This document shows positions 16,861 to 25,606 of a DNA stretch of 64,000 bases, piece by piece. The notes beneath the pieces are model-generated. The model had not been told where the DNA came from, ran no database searches, and was given only the letters and a program-made list of their open reading frames with translations. Location: positions 29,181 to 93,180 of the forward strand of contig NZ_BOOC01000039.1 of NCBI RefSeq assembly GCF_016863035.1, given 5' to 3'. Position 1 is the stretch's first letter; each line of letters starts with the position of its first letter. The stretch is from Microbispora corallina. GTDB taxonomy: Bacteria; Actinomycetota; Actinomycetes; Streptosporangiales; Streptosporangiaceae. The translations under genes were made by a program, and so were the position numbers.

Positions 16861-17541
16861 ATGCCCGCGCCCAGCCTTACCCCGTCCGACTACAGCCGCT
16901 TGGCCACTGTGATGGCTGGCCCGCACGGCGCGAAGCAGGATCCCGAGCGGCACGTAGACCTGCTCATCGTCTTCTCCTGCGCCGATCCGGAGGTCGGTCG
17001 CACCGCTGCCCGGCTCCACGAGCGCGGCGAGGTCCATACCATCCTGTTCTCCGGGGGTATCGGCAAAGATTCAGGCGGCCTCCCTAGTCTGGAGATCCCC
17101 GAGGCCGTCTTCCTGGCCTCGGTAGCCATGGCCGAGGGCTTGCCCGCCGAGACCGTCGTCCTCGAACAGCAGGCCCGCAACGGTAGAGAGAACGCGGCCT
17201 ACGGCCTGCGCCTCGCCCACGACAGGGGCCTACTTGCCCCCGGCTGCTCAGTGGCCGCGCTGGCCCCAGCCGTCCGCAGCCGCCGACTGTTCGAGGAACT
17301 GCGCTTCCAGGCCGCAGCGGGCGGCTACGATCTCGGTTCCATTCGGGGCCTGTCCAGCGGGGTGATCGACACGACCAGGCCGGACGTTCGCGCCGAACTC
17401 GCCCGCGAACTCAACGGCCTGCACACAATGCACACCGGCGACACCCCCCGAATTTTCCCACAGCCAGACTTCCAACCCGGCGGAGAACACTACGACTTGG
17501 TCCAGCACGCAGGCCTGGCTGATGTTCACCGGCTTTCGTAG
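16861..17541 (+). CDS. YdcF-like (DUF218) protein, end replaced by an insertion sequence
   Basis: The product shows the DUF218/YdcF pattern: DLLIVFSCADPEVGRTAARL near residue 35, TILFSGGIGKDSG near 62, AEGLPAETVVLEQQARNGRE near 92, then NAAYGLRLAHD. YdcF-like proteins bind S-adenosylmethionine or act on cell-envelope lipids; the soluble actinobacterial versions are uncharacterised. The last six codons and the stop lie within the left inverted repeat of the IS3 element starting at 17520, so the native C-terminus has been cut off. It begins 22 bases after the NB-ARC gene, so the two are probably cotranscribed. The ATG at 16861 is the first start in frame after that gene. Confidence 0.8.
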   Translation: MPAPSLTPSDYSRLATVMAGPHGAKQDPERHVDLLIVFSCADPEVGRTAARLHERGEVHTILFSGGIGKDSGGLPSLEIPEAVFLASVAMAEGLPAETVVLEQQARNGRENAAYGLRLAHDRGLLAPGCSVAALAPAVRSRRLFEELRFQAAAGGYDLGSIRGLSSGVIDTTRPDVRAELARELNGLHTMHTGDTPRIFPQPDFQPGGEHYDLVQHAGLADVHRLS

Positions 17542-17588
17542 AGTCGCTTTGGTTGACTGGCATGTCTCGATCCTCAGGAGAGGTCAGC

Positions 17589-17891
17589 ATGCCGAGGAGC
17601 TATCCCCCCGCGTTCCGTCGTAAGGTTCTGGACCTACTCAAGGGCGGCCGGACCGTTCAGCAGGTGGCCGCGGATCTGCAGATCAGCGACCAGACGATCT
17701 ACAACTGGCGCAAGCAGGACCGCATCGACGCGGGGCTCGAGCCCGGCATCACGTCTTCAGATCAGGTCGAACTGGTCGCCGCGCGGCGACGGATTGCGGA
17801 GTTGGAGTCCGAGCTGGCGGTGACTCGGCGGGCCAGTGAGCTGCTGCGAGAGGTGGTGTCCCCAAAAGGCGGTTCGAGGCCATCGCGGTGA
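17589..17891 (+). CDS. IS3-family transposase OrfA
   Basis: A 100-residue helix-turn-helix protein of the IS3 orfA type (AFRRKVLDLLKGGRTVQQVA, then QISDQTIYNWRKQD) with a leucine-zipper-like coiled coil (ARRRIAELESELAVTRRASE). It binds the element ends. AGGAGAGG precedes the ATG at 17589. A CCAAAAG slippery site at 17862-17868 lets ribosomes shift to -1. After the shift the reading is RRFEAIAVMAGEGFPVQ, the start of OrfB, which gives the fused OrfAB transposase known for this family. Confidence 0.9.
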   Translation: MPRSYPPAFRRKVLDLLKGGRTVQQVAADLQISDQTIYNWRKQDRIDAGLEPGITSSDQVELVAARRRIAELESELAVTRRASELLREVVSPKGGSRPSR

Positions 17892-18736
17892 TGGCTGGCG
17901 AAGGTTTCCCGGTCCAGGTCTGCTGCCGGGTGATGGGTGTGTCGGAGTCGGGCTACTACGCCTGGCGTACTCGCCCGCCATCAGCCAGGGCGCTGCGCCA
18001 TGCCTGGCTCACTGACATGATCCGCGAGGTCCACACCGCCTCTCGCGGCGTCTACGGAGGCCGCCGGGTGCACGCCGAGCTCACGCTCGGCCGCGGCATC
18101 GCGGTCGGGTACGGCGCCGTCGCCATGCTGATGCATCGTGCCGGCATCAAGGGCCTGCCCGGCACCCGCCGTCGGCGTCCGATTCCACAGGTGCCGACCG
18201 CGACCGACATGGTCGATCGGCTGTTCGCCAGGGGCGGGCCGAACCAGTTGTGGGTTACCGACATCACCGAACATCCGACCCGCGAGGGCAAGGTCTACTG
18301 CTGCGTCGTCTTGGACGTCTACTCCCGGCGGGTGGTCGGCTGGTCCATCGACTCGGCTCAGACCGCGGCGTTGGTGACCAACGCGCTTGGCATGGCCATC
18401 CACAACCGCACCCCGCAGGCCGGCACGGTGATCCACTCCGACCACGGGGTGCAATACACCTCCTGGGCATTCACCGAACGCGCCAAAGCATCGGGGCTGG
18501 TCCCGTCGATGGGATCGATCGGCGACTGCTACGACAACGCGGTCATCGAGTCGTTCTGGGGCCGCATGCAGACCGAATTACTCAACCGCCAACGATGGAA
18601 GACCCGCATCGAGCTCGCCAACGCGATCTTTGAATACCTGGAGATCTTCCACAACCGGCAACGACGCCACAGCGCCCTGGGAATGCTCACCCCGATCGAA
18701 TACGAGATGCTTCACTCAAACACCCAGCTGGCATGA
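17888..18736 (+). CDS. IS3-family transposase OrfB (integrase core)
   Basis: The frame holds an HTH_21 segment (ARALRHAWLTDMIREVHTAS) and a complete rve DDE core: TDITEHPTREGKVYCC (first Asp), VIHSDHGVQYTSWAF (second Asp) and CYDNAVIESFWGRMQTEL (Glu). It ends with the usual FHNRQRRHSALGMLTPIEYE. All catalytic residues are intact, so the element could still be active. It is made mainly by -1 frameshifting from orfA; a GTG at 17888 could give OrfB alone. Confidence 0.92.
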   Translation: MMAGEGFPVQVCCRVMGVSESGYYAWRTRPPSARALRHAWLTDMIREVHTASRGVYGGRRVHAELTLGRGIAVGYGAVAMLMHRAGIKGLPGTRRRRPIPQVPTATDMVDRLFARGGPNQLWVTDITEHPTREGKVYCCVVLDVYSRRVVGWSIDSAQTAALVTNALGMAIHNRTPQAGTVIHSDHGVQYTSWAFTERAKASGLVPSMGSIGDCYDNAVIESFWGRMQTELLNRQRWKTRIELANAIFEYLEIFHNRQRRHSALGMLTPIEYEMLHSNTQLA

Positions 18737-18781
18737 CAGCCAACCAACCCGGCTCCACGGAACTCGGTGAACATCACTCGG

Positions 18782-18979
18782 CTACTTGGTTTCTGCCGCG
18801 GTGAGTGCGGCCTGTTGGTGACGGTAGTGGATCGCTTCGTAGTCTGCGGGCGGGATGTTGCCGCAGGCCGTGTGCAGGCGGCGGTGATTGAACCAGCCGA
18901 GGTATTCCAGGGTTGCCAACTCGACGTCGTCCATGTTCTTCCAGGGGCCGTAGCGGCGGATCAGCTCGGCTTTGAACAG
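18782..18979 (-). pseudogene. IS3-family transposase C-terminal fragment
   Basis: About 65 residues (FKAELIRRYGPWKNMDDVEL, then GWFNHRRLHTACGNIPPADY) match the end of IS3 OrfB. It belongs to a different element from the intact one next door, on the opposite strand. Similarity stops near 18979, and the following 150 bases to the TetR gene contain nothing recognisable. The intact IS starts 5 bases away, so one element may have landed in or beside the other. Confidence 0.8.
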
Positions 18980-19133
18980 GAGCATCGCAGCTTCCGGGGC
19001 GGGTGCCCGTCTGGGGGTGCGGGGCCCGGCGATCTGCCGCTGCGCCGTGTGGGCGCGAGTGACCGGAGCGATGCCGCAGGCAGGCAGCGGCGGGGCCCGA
19101 GGGCCTCGGCTGGGTGCCCGCCGGGATGGTGTG

Positions 19134-19712
19134 TCATACCATGGCGAGCCGGTCCACCAGCAGTTCCACCCTTGGCTCGGTGTCCCCTGGCGGCAGCCGT
19201 CCCGCTCGGGTCAGGGTGGTCAGCCCGTGCAGGGCCGCCCAGAACACCTCGGTGAACAGCGCCGGGTGGACGCCGTCCCCGGCCACCTCGCCGAGGCTCT
19301 CCAGCAGGGCGGCGAAGGCGTCCTTCAGCGGTTCCGGGGTGTCTTCGTTCGCGAAGGCCAGGCCGCCGTCAAGCTCGAACATGGCGTCGTAGACCGCCGG
19401 GTTACGCTCGGCGAAGTCGAGGTAGGCGCGGGCGAGGGCGGTGACCCGGGCGCGCGGACCGTCCGCGGCGGAGGCCGCGGCCCGCAGCGCCGCGGCCATC
19501 TCGGTGGCACCCTCGAGGGCGACGGCGCCGATGATCTCGCGCTTGCCGCGGAAATGGCTGTAGAGGACGGGCTGGCTGTATTCGATGCGCTCGGCGAGCT
19601 GGCGGGTGGTGACTGCGTCCCAGCCCTGCTGCTCGGCGAGTTCGCGGGCTGTCGCCACGATGAGGCGCTCGCGCTCCGCTCGTTCGCGCTGCTTGCGCTC
19701 CTGTATCGACAC
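19134..19712 (-). CDS. TetR-family transcriptional repressor
   Basis: Of 192 residues, about 12-60 form the TetR DNA-binding domain (RLIVATARELAEQQGWDAVT, then TRQLAERIEYSQPVLYSHFR). The remainder is a ligand-binding helical domain of the WHG type (VYDAMFELDGGLAF; VFWAALHGLTTLTRAGRLPP). It is divergent from the DUF1772 gene, with two inverted repeats in the 89-base gap. Control of both genes from there is the obvious model; the ligand is unknown. Confidence 0.92.
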   Translation of the reverse strand: MSIQERKQRERAERERLIVATARELAEQQGWDAVTTRQLAERIEYSQPVLYSHFRGKREIIGAVALEGATEMAAALRAAASAADGPRARVTALARAYLDFAERNPAVYDAMFELDGGLAFANEDTPEPLKDAFAALLESLGEVAGDGVHPALFTEVFWAALHGLTTLTRAGRLPPGDTEPRVELLVDRLAMV

Positions 19713-19721
19713 GGGTTGATC

Positions 19722-19787
19722 CTAGCATCGCTAGACAAGCGAGCGGTAGCAGTACTAGCGTTGCCTCATCATCTAGCAACACTAGAT
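19722..19787. promoter_or_regulatory. Two operator-like inverted repeats for the TetR regulator
   Basis: CTAGC-ATC-GCTAG (19722-19734) and ATCTAG-CAACA-CTAGAT (19771-19787) lie between the divergent TetR and DUF1772 genes. Both contain the CTAG core, and a third half site (ACTAGCG) is at 19754-19760. GGAGGG at 19791 is the ribosome binding site of the DUF1772 gene. Confidence 0.65.
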
Positions 19788-19801
19788 TCGGGAGGGTCAT
19801 C

Positions 19802-20248
19802 ATGCTCAACGCACTCGAGGTCTTCACCACCGTGGTCGTCGGCCTGATGGTGGGGGTGGAGTTCTCCGTCGCCTTCGTCATCAACCCGATCTTCAACGCA
19901 CTCCCCGGTGACAGTGGCCAACTCGGCCGCGCCCACGGGGGTCGGATGCTCGGCGCCGTAATGCCGGTCTGGTACATCGGCTCGCTCGTCCTCGTCGCGG
20001 TCTGGGCCGTCGCCGGATGGCACCACTACGGCGCCGGCCTAACCGTCACCGCCGGCGCGCTGCTGATCCTCAGCGTGGCCATGTCGCTCCTGCTGCTCGT
20101 CCCGATCAACAACCGGGGCAAGACGTGGACCCCTGACAACCGGCCCGCCGACTGGAAGGAGCAGACGAACCGCTGGGACCGCTTCCACTACGTCCGCGTC
20201 GCTGTCCTCATCGCCGCCTTCGCCCTGCTGGTCGCCGCCCTCATCTGA
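19802..20248 (+). CDS. DUF1772 membrane protein
   Basis: A 148-residue protein with four predicted membrane segments, at about residues 5-30, 52-72, 78-98 and 128-147. The DUF1772 family signature is seen in GVEFSVAFVINPIFNAL, VPINNRGKTW and WDRFHYVRV. The family is widespread and linked to TetR regulators and redox or antibiotic resistance loci, but its reaction is not known. It is divergent from the TetR gene and almost certainly its target. Confidence 0.9.
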   Translation: MLNALEVFTTVVVGLMVGVEFSVAFVINPIFNALPGDSGQLGRAHGGRMLGAVMPVWYIGSLVLVAVWAVAGWHHYGAGLTVTAGALLILSVAMSLLLLVPINNRGKTWTPDNRPADWKEQTNRWDRFHYVRVAVLIAAFALLVAALI

Positions 20249-20343
20249 CCACGCGGGCCGACACCGCGCCGGTGGCGCACAATCCCCACTCCCCGGGCGG
20301 CAGCGGGCCACCGAAATCCCGACATGCAAGGATGAGCTGCCGC

Positions 20344-20846
20344 TCAGAGCCCACAACTGGGATCCCGACAAGCTACGTCCCTCGATGACCTGCGCGGCTC
20401 TCGGCTCTCGGCTCTGGTTCGGGTGAGATCTTTGATCCAGATCACCGAGGCACGCAGCCGAAGCCCGGCGAGGTAGCTTTCCGGGGTCTTGCCGTAGCGG
20501 GTCGCGATGCCCCGCCACGCCTTGAGCTTGTTGATCAGGCGCTCGACGGTGTTCCTCTCCTTGTAGAGCTCGGCGTCGTGGTCGATGGGGTGTCCCCCTT
20601 TGCGGCCCTTCGTCTTCCGGTTGGCGGCCTGGTCCCGTTTCTCCGGGATGATGGCCTCGATGCCGCGCCTGCGCAGGCGGGCGCGATTGCTGCGGGACGA
20701 GTACGCCTTGTCCCCGGCGACCGCGTCCGGCCTGGTGCGAGGCCGCCCCACTGGGCCGCGGACCCTGATCTTCCCCAGCACCGGGATGAACTGTGGGCTG
20801 TCGGCCGCCTGTCCCGCGGTCAAGACGAACGCCAACGGCCGGCACT
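20344..20846 (-). pseudogene. IS5-family transposase, C-terminal fragment
   Basis: The fragment holds the second half of an IS5-type DDE transposase: LTAGQAADSPQFIPVL, DKAYSSRSNRARLRRRGIEA (second catalytic Asp), IIPEKRDQ, YKERNTVERLINKLKAWR (catalytic Glu) and YLAGLRLRASVIWI. The first 110 or so residues are absent, cut near 20846. It cannot be active. It separates the DUF1772 gene from aminopeptidase N. Confidence 0.88.
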
Positions 20847-21094
20847 AGGCTACTGGGCACCCTATTTCTCAATCGGGTGATCGCCAGGCTCCACGGCATC
20901 AGGCGAGTAGGGACTACTCAATGCAGCGGAGAGGTGATCGTTTACCGTTTCCGGGTGCTCTGTCCTCCAAGGTCTGGGAGGAAGCCGCCGATCAGCCGAT
21001 AGGCGCCGCGATGGACACACCCCGATTCACGTGGACCGGTTGCTGCTGAACGGGTGGTTCGCAGCGAATGCACGAATCTCCGAGAGGGAAAGCA

Positions 21095-23527
21095 ATGAGC
21101 GGCAGGAGTCTGACCCAAACCGAGGCAGAGGGGCGCGCGAGCCTGCTGGCGGTAGAGCGGTATGACGTTGCCGTGGACCTTTCTGATCTGCTGACAGGTT
21201 CGCGGGTCCGGTGCGAGTCGATGATCACCTTTACGTGTCACCAGCCCGGGGCCGAGACCTTTGTCGATTGTGCGGCGATGGTTGAGAGCGCCACGCTCAA
21301 CGGAGTCGTGCTGCGGTCGGCTGTTGAGGGCCGGATCGCACTGACCGATCTTGCCGAGAGCAACGTCCTCACGGTGGTTTCGGTGACGGAGTGCTCGGCC
21401 GATGGCCGGGGCGTGCACAAGGCGGTCGATCCCGCCGACGGCGAGACGTATGTCTACACCGACTTCAGTCCCGACTACGCCCGGTACGTGTTGGCCTGCT
21501 TCGATCAGCCGGACCTCAAGGCGCCGTGGGCGTTCACCGTGACCGCTCCTGCCGGCTGGCGGGTGCTGAGCAACAGCGGTGCCCCGCAGCTCGAAGACCT
21601 CGGCTCTGTGCGACGCTGGACCTTCCCGCCGACGCCGCCGCTGGCGGCGTACAACACTGTGATCAACGCGGGCCCGTACTACGAATTGCGTCGTCGCGGA
21701 GCTGGTCATGATCTCGGGCTTTTCGCCCGGCAGTCGCTGGCTTCGATCCTGGACCGGGACGCCGACGAACTGTTCACCCTGACCACCCAGGGGCTCGAGT
21801 TCTTCGCCGGCAAGTTCGGCATGCCGTTTCCGCAGCACAAGTACGACCAGGTCTTCACGCCCGAGTTCCCTGGCGCGATGGAGAACTTCGGGTGCGTCAC
21901 CTGGATGGACTGGTTCCTGCGCAGGACTACTCCGACGAGGGCGGAGTGGGACATCTTCTCGCGGTACCTGTTGCACGAGCTCGCGCATATGTGGTTCGGC
22001 AACATCGTCACGATGCGCTGGTGGGACGATCTGTGGCTGAACGAGGCGTTCGCGGAGTTCGCCAGCAACTGGGCCGCGGTGAGCGTGACGTCCTACACCG
22101 ATGCCTGGACGGCACATCTGGCCGGCGAGAAACTCAAAGCTTATTTCATGGACCAGGGACCGACGACGCACCCGATCCGCCAGCAGGTCCGCGACGTCTC
22201 CGAGGCTGCAGCGACCTTCGACGCCATCACCTACCCCAAGGGCGCGTCCGTACTGCACCAGCTGATGACGTACGTCGGCGAAGCGAACTTCTCCGCGGGT
22301 CTGACCAACTACTTCGCCACGCATGCTTGGGACAACACCACGCTGAAGGACCTGATCGATGCGGTCGCCGATGCCAGCGGACGTGACCTGGACCAGTGGC
22401 GTGCGGGATGGCTGGAGACAGCGGGCACCGACCGGCTGACTCTTGACCACGACAAAGATGGGTTTGCCCTGGTCGCTCAGGGACCGGGTGGCCGTCCACG
22501 CCCGCATGTGCTTGCCGTCGGCGCCTACGAGCGTTCCGGGGACCATCTTGAACGCATGGCACTCGTCGAGGTCGAGGTAGCGGGCGAACGGACCCGGCTC
22601 GACCTGCCAGCAGGAGCCGACCTGTATCTGGTCAACGATGAAGACCTGACCTTCGCCTCGACAAGACCAGATGTCACGAGCAAAGACGCGTTCTTCCGCA
22701 ACGCCGCCCGCCTGCCCACTGCGACAGCGCGGGGTGTCGCCGTCACCACGGCCTGGGACATGCTGATCAACGGCGAAGCGACAGCCGCCGAAGCTGTGCA
22801 GTGCCTGACCGGAGTGCTGGCTGTCGAGACGTCCGCGTCGGTGATCGAGCCGTATCTCAACCTGGCTGTCGAGGCCGCAGATCTGTGGAGCCCGGAGTCG
22901 GAGCGGGACGAGTTGCTGCGAGCAGTGGCTGCTGCGTGCCGCAGCCTCTCTGGCGTCGGCGCCTACCGCAAAGCGGCGTTGCGCGGCTTCGCCCGCACTG
23001 CGACCGAACCGGAGGAGGTGGCGTGGCTCCAGACCGAGGCCGGGGAGGACATCGATCTCCAGTGGCGAGCACTGGTTCGCAAGACTCAGCTCGGGAGCCC
23101 GACCGCAGCCGAGGCACAGGCGCTACTCGACCGCGACCCGGATCCCGAAGCGTGGGTCAGTAGGCTCCAGGTCCGCGCTGCGACCCCGGACGCGGCAGAG
23201 AAGAAAGCGGTGTGGCAGACGCTGGTGACGGACCGAGCGGTGCCTATCGCTTCGGTCCACTCAGTTGCGACGCCGTTCTGGAGCGCCGGTCAGGACGACT
23301 TGCTCAGGCCCTACGCGGAGGCCTACCTCGATCTCGTGCCGAACATCCACCGCAGCGGAACCGTGCCGGCGAGGACCTACACCAAATGGCTCTTCCCGCT
23401 GTTCGGTATCGACCTGACCTTCGTGGGACGAGCGGAAGAGTTGGCGGCACAGGTTGTCCCGGTCGTCCGCACGAACCTCCTGGACCGGGCTGACCGGATG
23501 CGCCGCATACTGCACTCCCGCAGCTGA
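21095..23527 (+). CDS. pepN: Aminopeptidase N (M1 zinc metallopeptidase)
   Basis: The 810-residue product has the M1 exopeptidase motif GAMEN (FPGAMENFGCVTW near residue 260) and the zinc site HELAHMWFGN near 294, with the third ligand Glu 19 residues further in LWLNEAFAEF. A long helical ERAP1-like C-terminal domain follows. The enzyme removes N-terminal residues from peptides in the cytosol. Length and motifs are normal for actinobacterial PepN. I chose the ATG at 21095 (AGAGGGA upstream) over the ATG at 21068. It is convergent with the hemerythrin-like gene, with only 4 bases between the stops. Confidence 0.94.
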   Translation: MSGRSLTQTEAEGRASLLAVERYDVAVDLSDLLTGSRVRCESMITFTCHQPGAETFVDCAAMVESATLNGVVLRSAVEGRIALTDLAESNVLTVVSVTECSADGRGVHKAVDPADGETYVYTDFSPDYARYVLACFDQPDLKAPWAFTVTAPAGWRVLSNSGAPQLEDLGSVRRWTFPPTPPLAAYNTVINAGPYYELRRRGAGHDLGLFARQSLASILDRDADELFTLTTQGLEFFAGKFGMPFPQHKYDQVFTPEFPGAMENFGCVTWMDWFLRRTTPTRAEWDIFSRYLLHELAHMWFGNIVTMRWWDDLWLNEAFAEFASNWAAVSVTSYTDAWTAHLAGEKLKAYFMDQGPTTHPIRQQVRDVSEAAATFDAITYPKGASVLHQLMTYVGEANFSAGLTNYFATHAWDNTTLKDLIDAVADASGRDLDQWRAGWLETAGTDRLTLDHDKDGFALVAQGPGGRPRPHVLAVGAYERSGDHLERMALVEVEVAGERTRLDLPAGADLYLVNDEDLTFASTRPDVTSKDAFFRNAARLPTATARGVAVTTAWDMLINGEATAAEAVQCLTGVLAVETSASVIEPYLNLAVEAADLWSPESERDELLRAVAAACRSLSGVGAYRKAALRGFARTATEPEEVAWLQTEAGEDIDLQWRALVRKTQLGSPTAAEAQALLDRDPDPEAWVSRLQVRAATPDAAEKKAVWQTLVTDRAVPIASVHSVATPFWSAGQDDLLRPYAEAYLDLVPNIHRSGTVPARTYTKWLFPLFGIDLTFVGRAEELAAQVVPVVRTNLLDRADRMRRILHSRS

Positions 23528-23531
23528 AGGC

Positions 23532-24230
23532 TTAGGCGTTCGTCGGAGTCGTCGCCGGCCCATACGTGCCGGGACCCCAGACGGTCGTCGCTCGGCGCCG
23601 GTACTTGCGAGCAAAGCCACGCAGCACGATGAACCGTGGAATGGCTGGGAGCAGGTGGATGGCGAACTGGTACCGGACGGGATCGATGCCGTCGATCACC
23701 CAGTGCGCCTCCTCGCCGAGCTGCATGAGCCGCTTCGGCTTGATATTGTGCTTCTGGTCCCAGGCGTCCCACTCGGCGGCCGTGATGCTGGCAGACACGA
23801 CCGGCATGGCCTCGTCCTCCTCGCGACGCAGATGCGGCAGCACCACTTCGCAGAGGTTGTCCAAGGCGGCGAGCAGCTCGGTCCGGGCGGGCGCAGCGTC
23901 GTCACCGGCATACCTGGCGGCGGCCGCGGTGACCGTCTCCATCGCGGGGGCGATGCGCGCGTGGTCGGCGTCCATCGCCTCGATGATTGCGGCGGAGTCC
24001 GGATTGCGCCGGAGCACCAGCGGCCACAGCCCGTCGTCCTCGCCGGTGTGGTGGTCATGAAGGAGCCGCATCAGCCAGGCCACGTGCTCGGCGATCGCTT
24101 CGCGGCGAGGTCCGTCCGGGTACGGCGGGGTGGCCAAGGCGTGCCGAGCGCGCCCGAAGTCACGGCGGTACGCGTCGTGGACGACGCCCATCATGGTGGT
24201 GTCGGCGGGTCGTTGCGGATCCGGTTTCAT
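23532..24230 (-). CDS. Hemerythrin HHE-domain protein
   Basis: The 232-residue protein has the spaced His and Glu residues of an HHE cation-binding domain: VVHDAYRRDFGRA, LLHDHHTGEDDGLWPLV near residue 58, MDADHARI near 85 and VLPHLRREEDEAMPVV near 127. Such four-helix bundles carry a di-iron site and bind oxygen or nitric oxide, or act in iron and redox stress. The C-terminal 70 residues (RYQFAIHLLPAIPRFIVLRG) are typical of the actinobacterial version. The call is secure for the fold; the ligand is not known. Confidence 0.88.
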   Translation of the reverse strand: MKPDPQRPADTTMMGVVHDAYRRDFGRARHALATPPYPDGPRREAIAEHVAWLMRLLHDHHTGEDDGLWPLVLRRNPDSAAIIEAMDADHARIAPAMETVTAAAARYAGDDAAPARTELLAALDNLCEVVLPHLRREEDEAMPVVSASITAAEWDAWDQKHNIKPKRLMQLGEEAHWVIDGIDPVRYQFAIHLLPAIPRFIVLRGFARKYRRRATTVWGPGTYGPATTPTNA

Positions 24231-24431
24231 CGTGGCGCTCCGATCAGTCAGGTCAAGGAATGGTGGACTGTAGTCGTCGCGTCCTTGAACCTCGGGGGAT
24301 GAGATCGCGAGTCATGGAGCCAACGTATGTCTCTGATGGCGCCTGATGCATCCCACTGGCGGTGATCCAGCAGACAGGGGGAGCCACAATCGTGTGGCTT
24401 CGGTCGGATGGAGTATGTCTGCGGGGCATAG

Positions 24432-24584
24432 TGCGCATTCTTTCTGTTCCCCGGCCCGAACGGCGGTGCCCTGAATCGCAACACGTTCAACCACGAGTAC
24501 TCCGGTCACGCAGACCCTGGCTTCACGCTACGGACGTACATCCACTTGATGTCGAACGCAGCGGACCGAGCGCGCACGGCCTAG
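24432..24584 (+). pseudogene. Tyrosine recombinase (integrase) C-terminal remnant
   Basis: One frame ending at a TAG (24582-24584) reads GPNGGALNRNTFNHE, then YSGHADPGFTLRTYIHLMSN, then AADRARTA. GHADPGFTLRTYxHLM is the catalytic His/Tyr end of tyrosine integrases of actinobacterial mobile elements. The stretch between NTFNH and GHAD, about 60 residues with the Arg, is deleted. The rest of the gap 24231-24638 shows nothing else. This is a trace of an integrative element. Confidence 0.7.
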
Positions 24585-24638
24585 CTCTAAAACTGACTGG
24601 CTCTCCCCTCGTATCGTGGAGACCTGACCTAAGAAGGG

Positions 24639-25576
24639 TTGGGCGTGGGAGAGACCAGACGCAGGTTCGATCCGGAGTTCCGGGCGGGTGCGGTGCGCAT
24701 CGTCCGGGAGACCGGTAAGTCCATCGCTCAGGTCGCCAGGGACCTGGGGATCAACGCGGGCACGCTGGCCAACTGGGTGCAGATGGACCGGTTGGCCCGC
24801 GAGCAGGACACCGGCTCAGGCGGGGAGCTGGCCGAGTCCGAGCGTGAAGAACTGGCGCGGCTGCGCAGTCAGAAGGCCGAGTGGGCCAAAGAACGCGCTG
24901 AGCTGGAGATGGAGCGTGATGTCCTCAAGCGCTCGGTGGTCCTCTGGGTGAAGGAAGCAACGGGCCGGTTAGCGTGGCGGCCTTTATCGCTTCCCAGAAG
25001 ACCGACCATGACGTGCCCCACGCGCTGACCTGCCGAATCCTGGGTGTCTCGCAGGCCTGGTTCTACAAGTGGCGTGATCGGGCGCCCACTACCCGACAAC
25101 TGCGCCAAGACCAGTTGGATACGGCGATCGCCGCGAGATTCACCACCTCCGCGGGCACCTACGGGTCCCCGCGCATTACCCGGGACCTGCACCAGGACGG
25201 GTGGCGGGTCTCGGTCAACACCGTGGCGGCGCGGATGGCCGAACTCGCCTGGTCGCCCGCGAGCGCCGCAAACCCCGGGGGCTGACCAGGCCAGGGAAGC
25301 GGCCGGCCGCACCCGATCTGGTGCGACGACAGTTCACCGCGGTCGCGCCGGACGTGCTGTGGTGCGGCGATGTCACCGAGATCCCCACCGGCGAAGGCAA
25401 GCTGTATCTGGCGACGGTGGAGGACCTGTTCTCCCGCCGGATGCTCGGCTACGCCATGTCCGCCCACCACGATGCCGCCCTCACGGTCGCCGCGTTGCAG
25501 ATGGCCGCCGCGACCAGGGGCGGGACCGTCGACGGGGTGATCTTCCACTCGGATCGCGGCAGCGAAGGCGGATTCA
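24639..25576 (+). pseudogene. IS3-family element, truncated by another IS
   Basis: OrfA (24639 to about 25028) is intact in its helix-turn-helix (FRAGAVRIVRETGKSIAQVA, then DLGINAGTLANWV) and coiled coil (LRSQKAEWAKERAELEMERD). OrfB begins near 24974 (VAAFIASQKTDHDVPHALTC), shifts frame near 25250, and resumes as RKPRGLTRPGKRPAAPDLVR ... VLWCGDVTEIPTGEGKLYLA. It breaks off just after the second catalytic Asp (IFHSDRGSE) at about 25570. The rest is lost at the junction with an IS30 fragment. It is the same IS type as the remnant at 12.8 kb. Confidence 0.87.
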
Positions 25577-25606
25577 ACTGATCGTCGCAACACTCCGTCC
25601 CCGGAG

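Larger units (their letters stand above)
17520..18776 (+). mobile_element. Complete IS3-family insertion sequence
   Basis: The ends are imperfect inverted repeats of about 45 bases. Left TGATGTTCACCG (17520-17531) and right CGGTGAACATCA (18765-18776) match perfectly; the rest matches with scattered differences, continuing to GGTTG and CATG. Ends TG...CA are typical of IS3. The element holds orfA and orfB in the usual -1 arrangement. The flanks (GGC left, CTC right) do not show a target duplication, so a later rearrangement may have taken place at one side. Confidence 0.88.

Noticed and set aside
17517..18780. Target-site duplication flanking the intact IS3
   Set aside because: The flanks GGC and CTC differ, so no duplication is reported.
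20942..22546. A 534-residue minus-strand frame
   Set aside because: Opposite the aminopeptidase N gene, whose M1 motifs are unambiguous.
8400..24640. A second copy of the tRNA-Pro 3' end that would define an attachment site pair
   Set aside because: I looked for the 3' end (TTCAAATCCCGCCGTCCCG) near the integrase remnant and the IS clusters and found no copy by eye, so no element borders are claimed.
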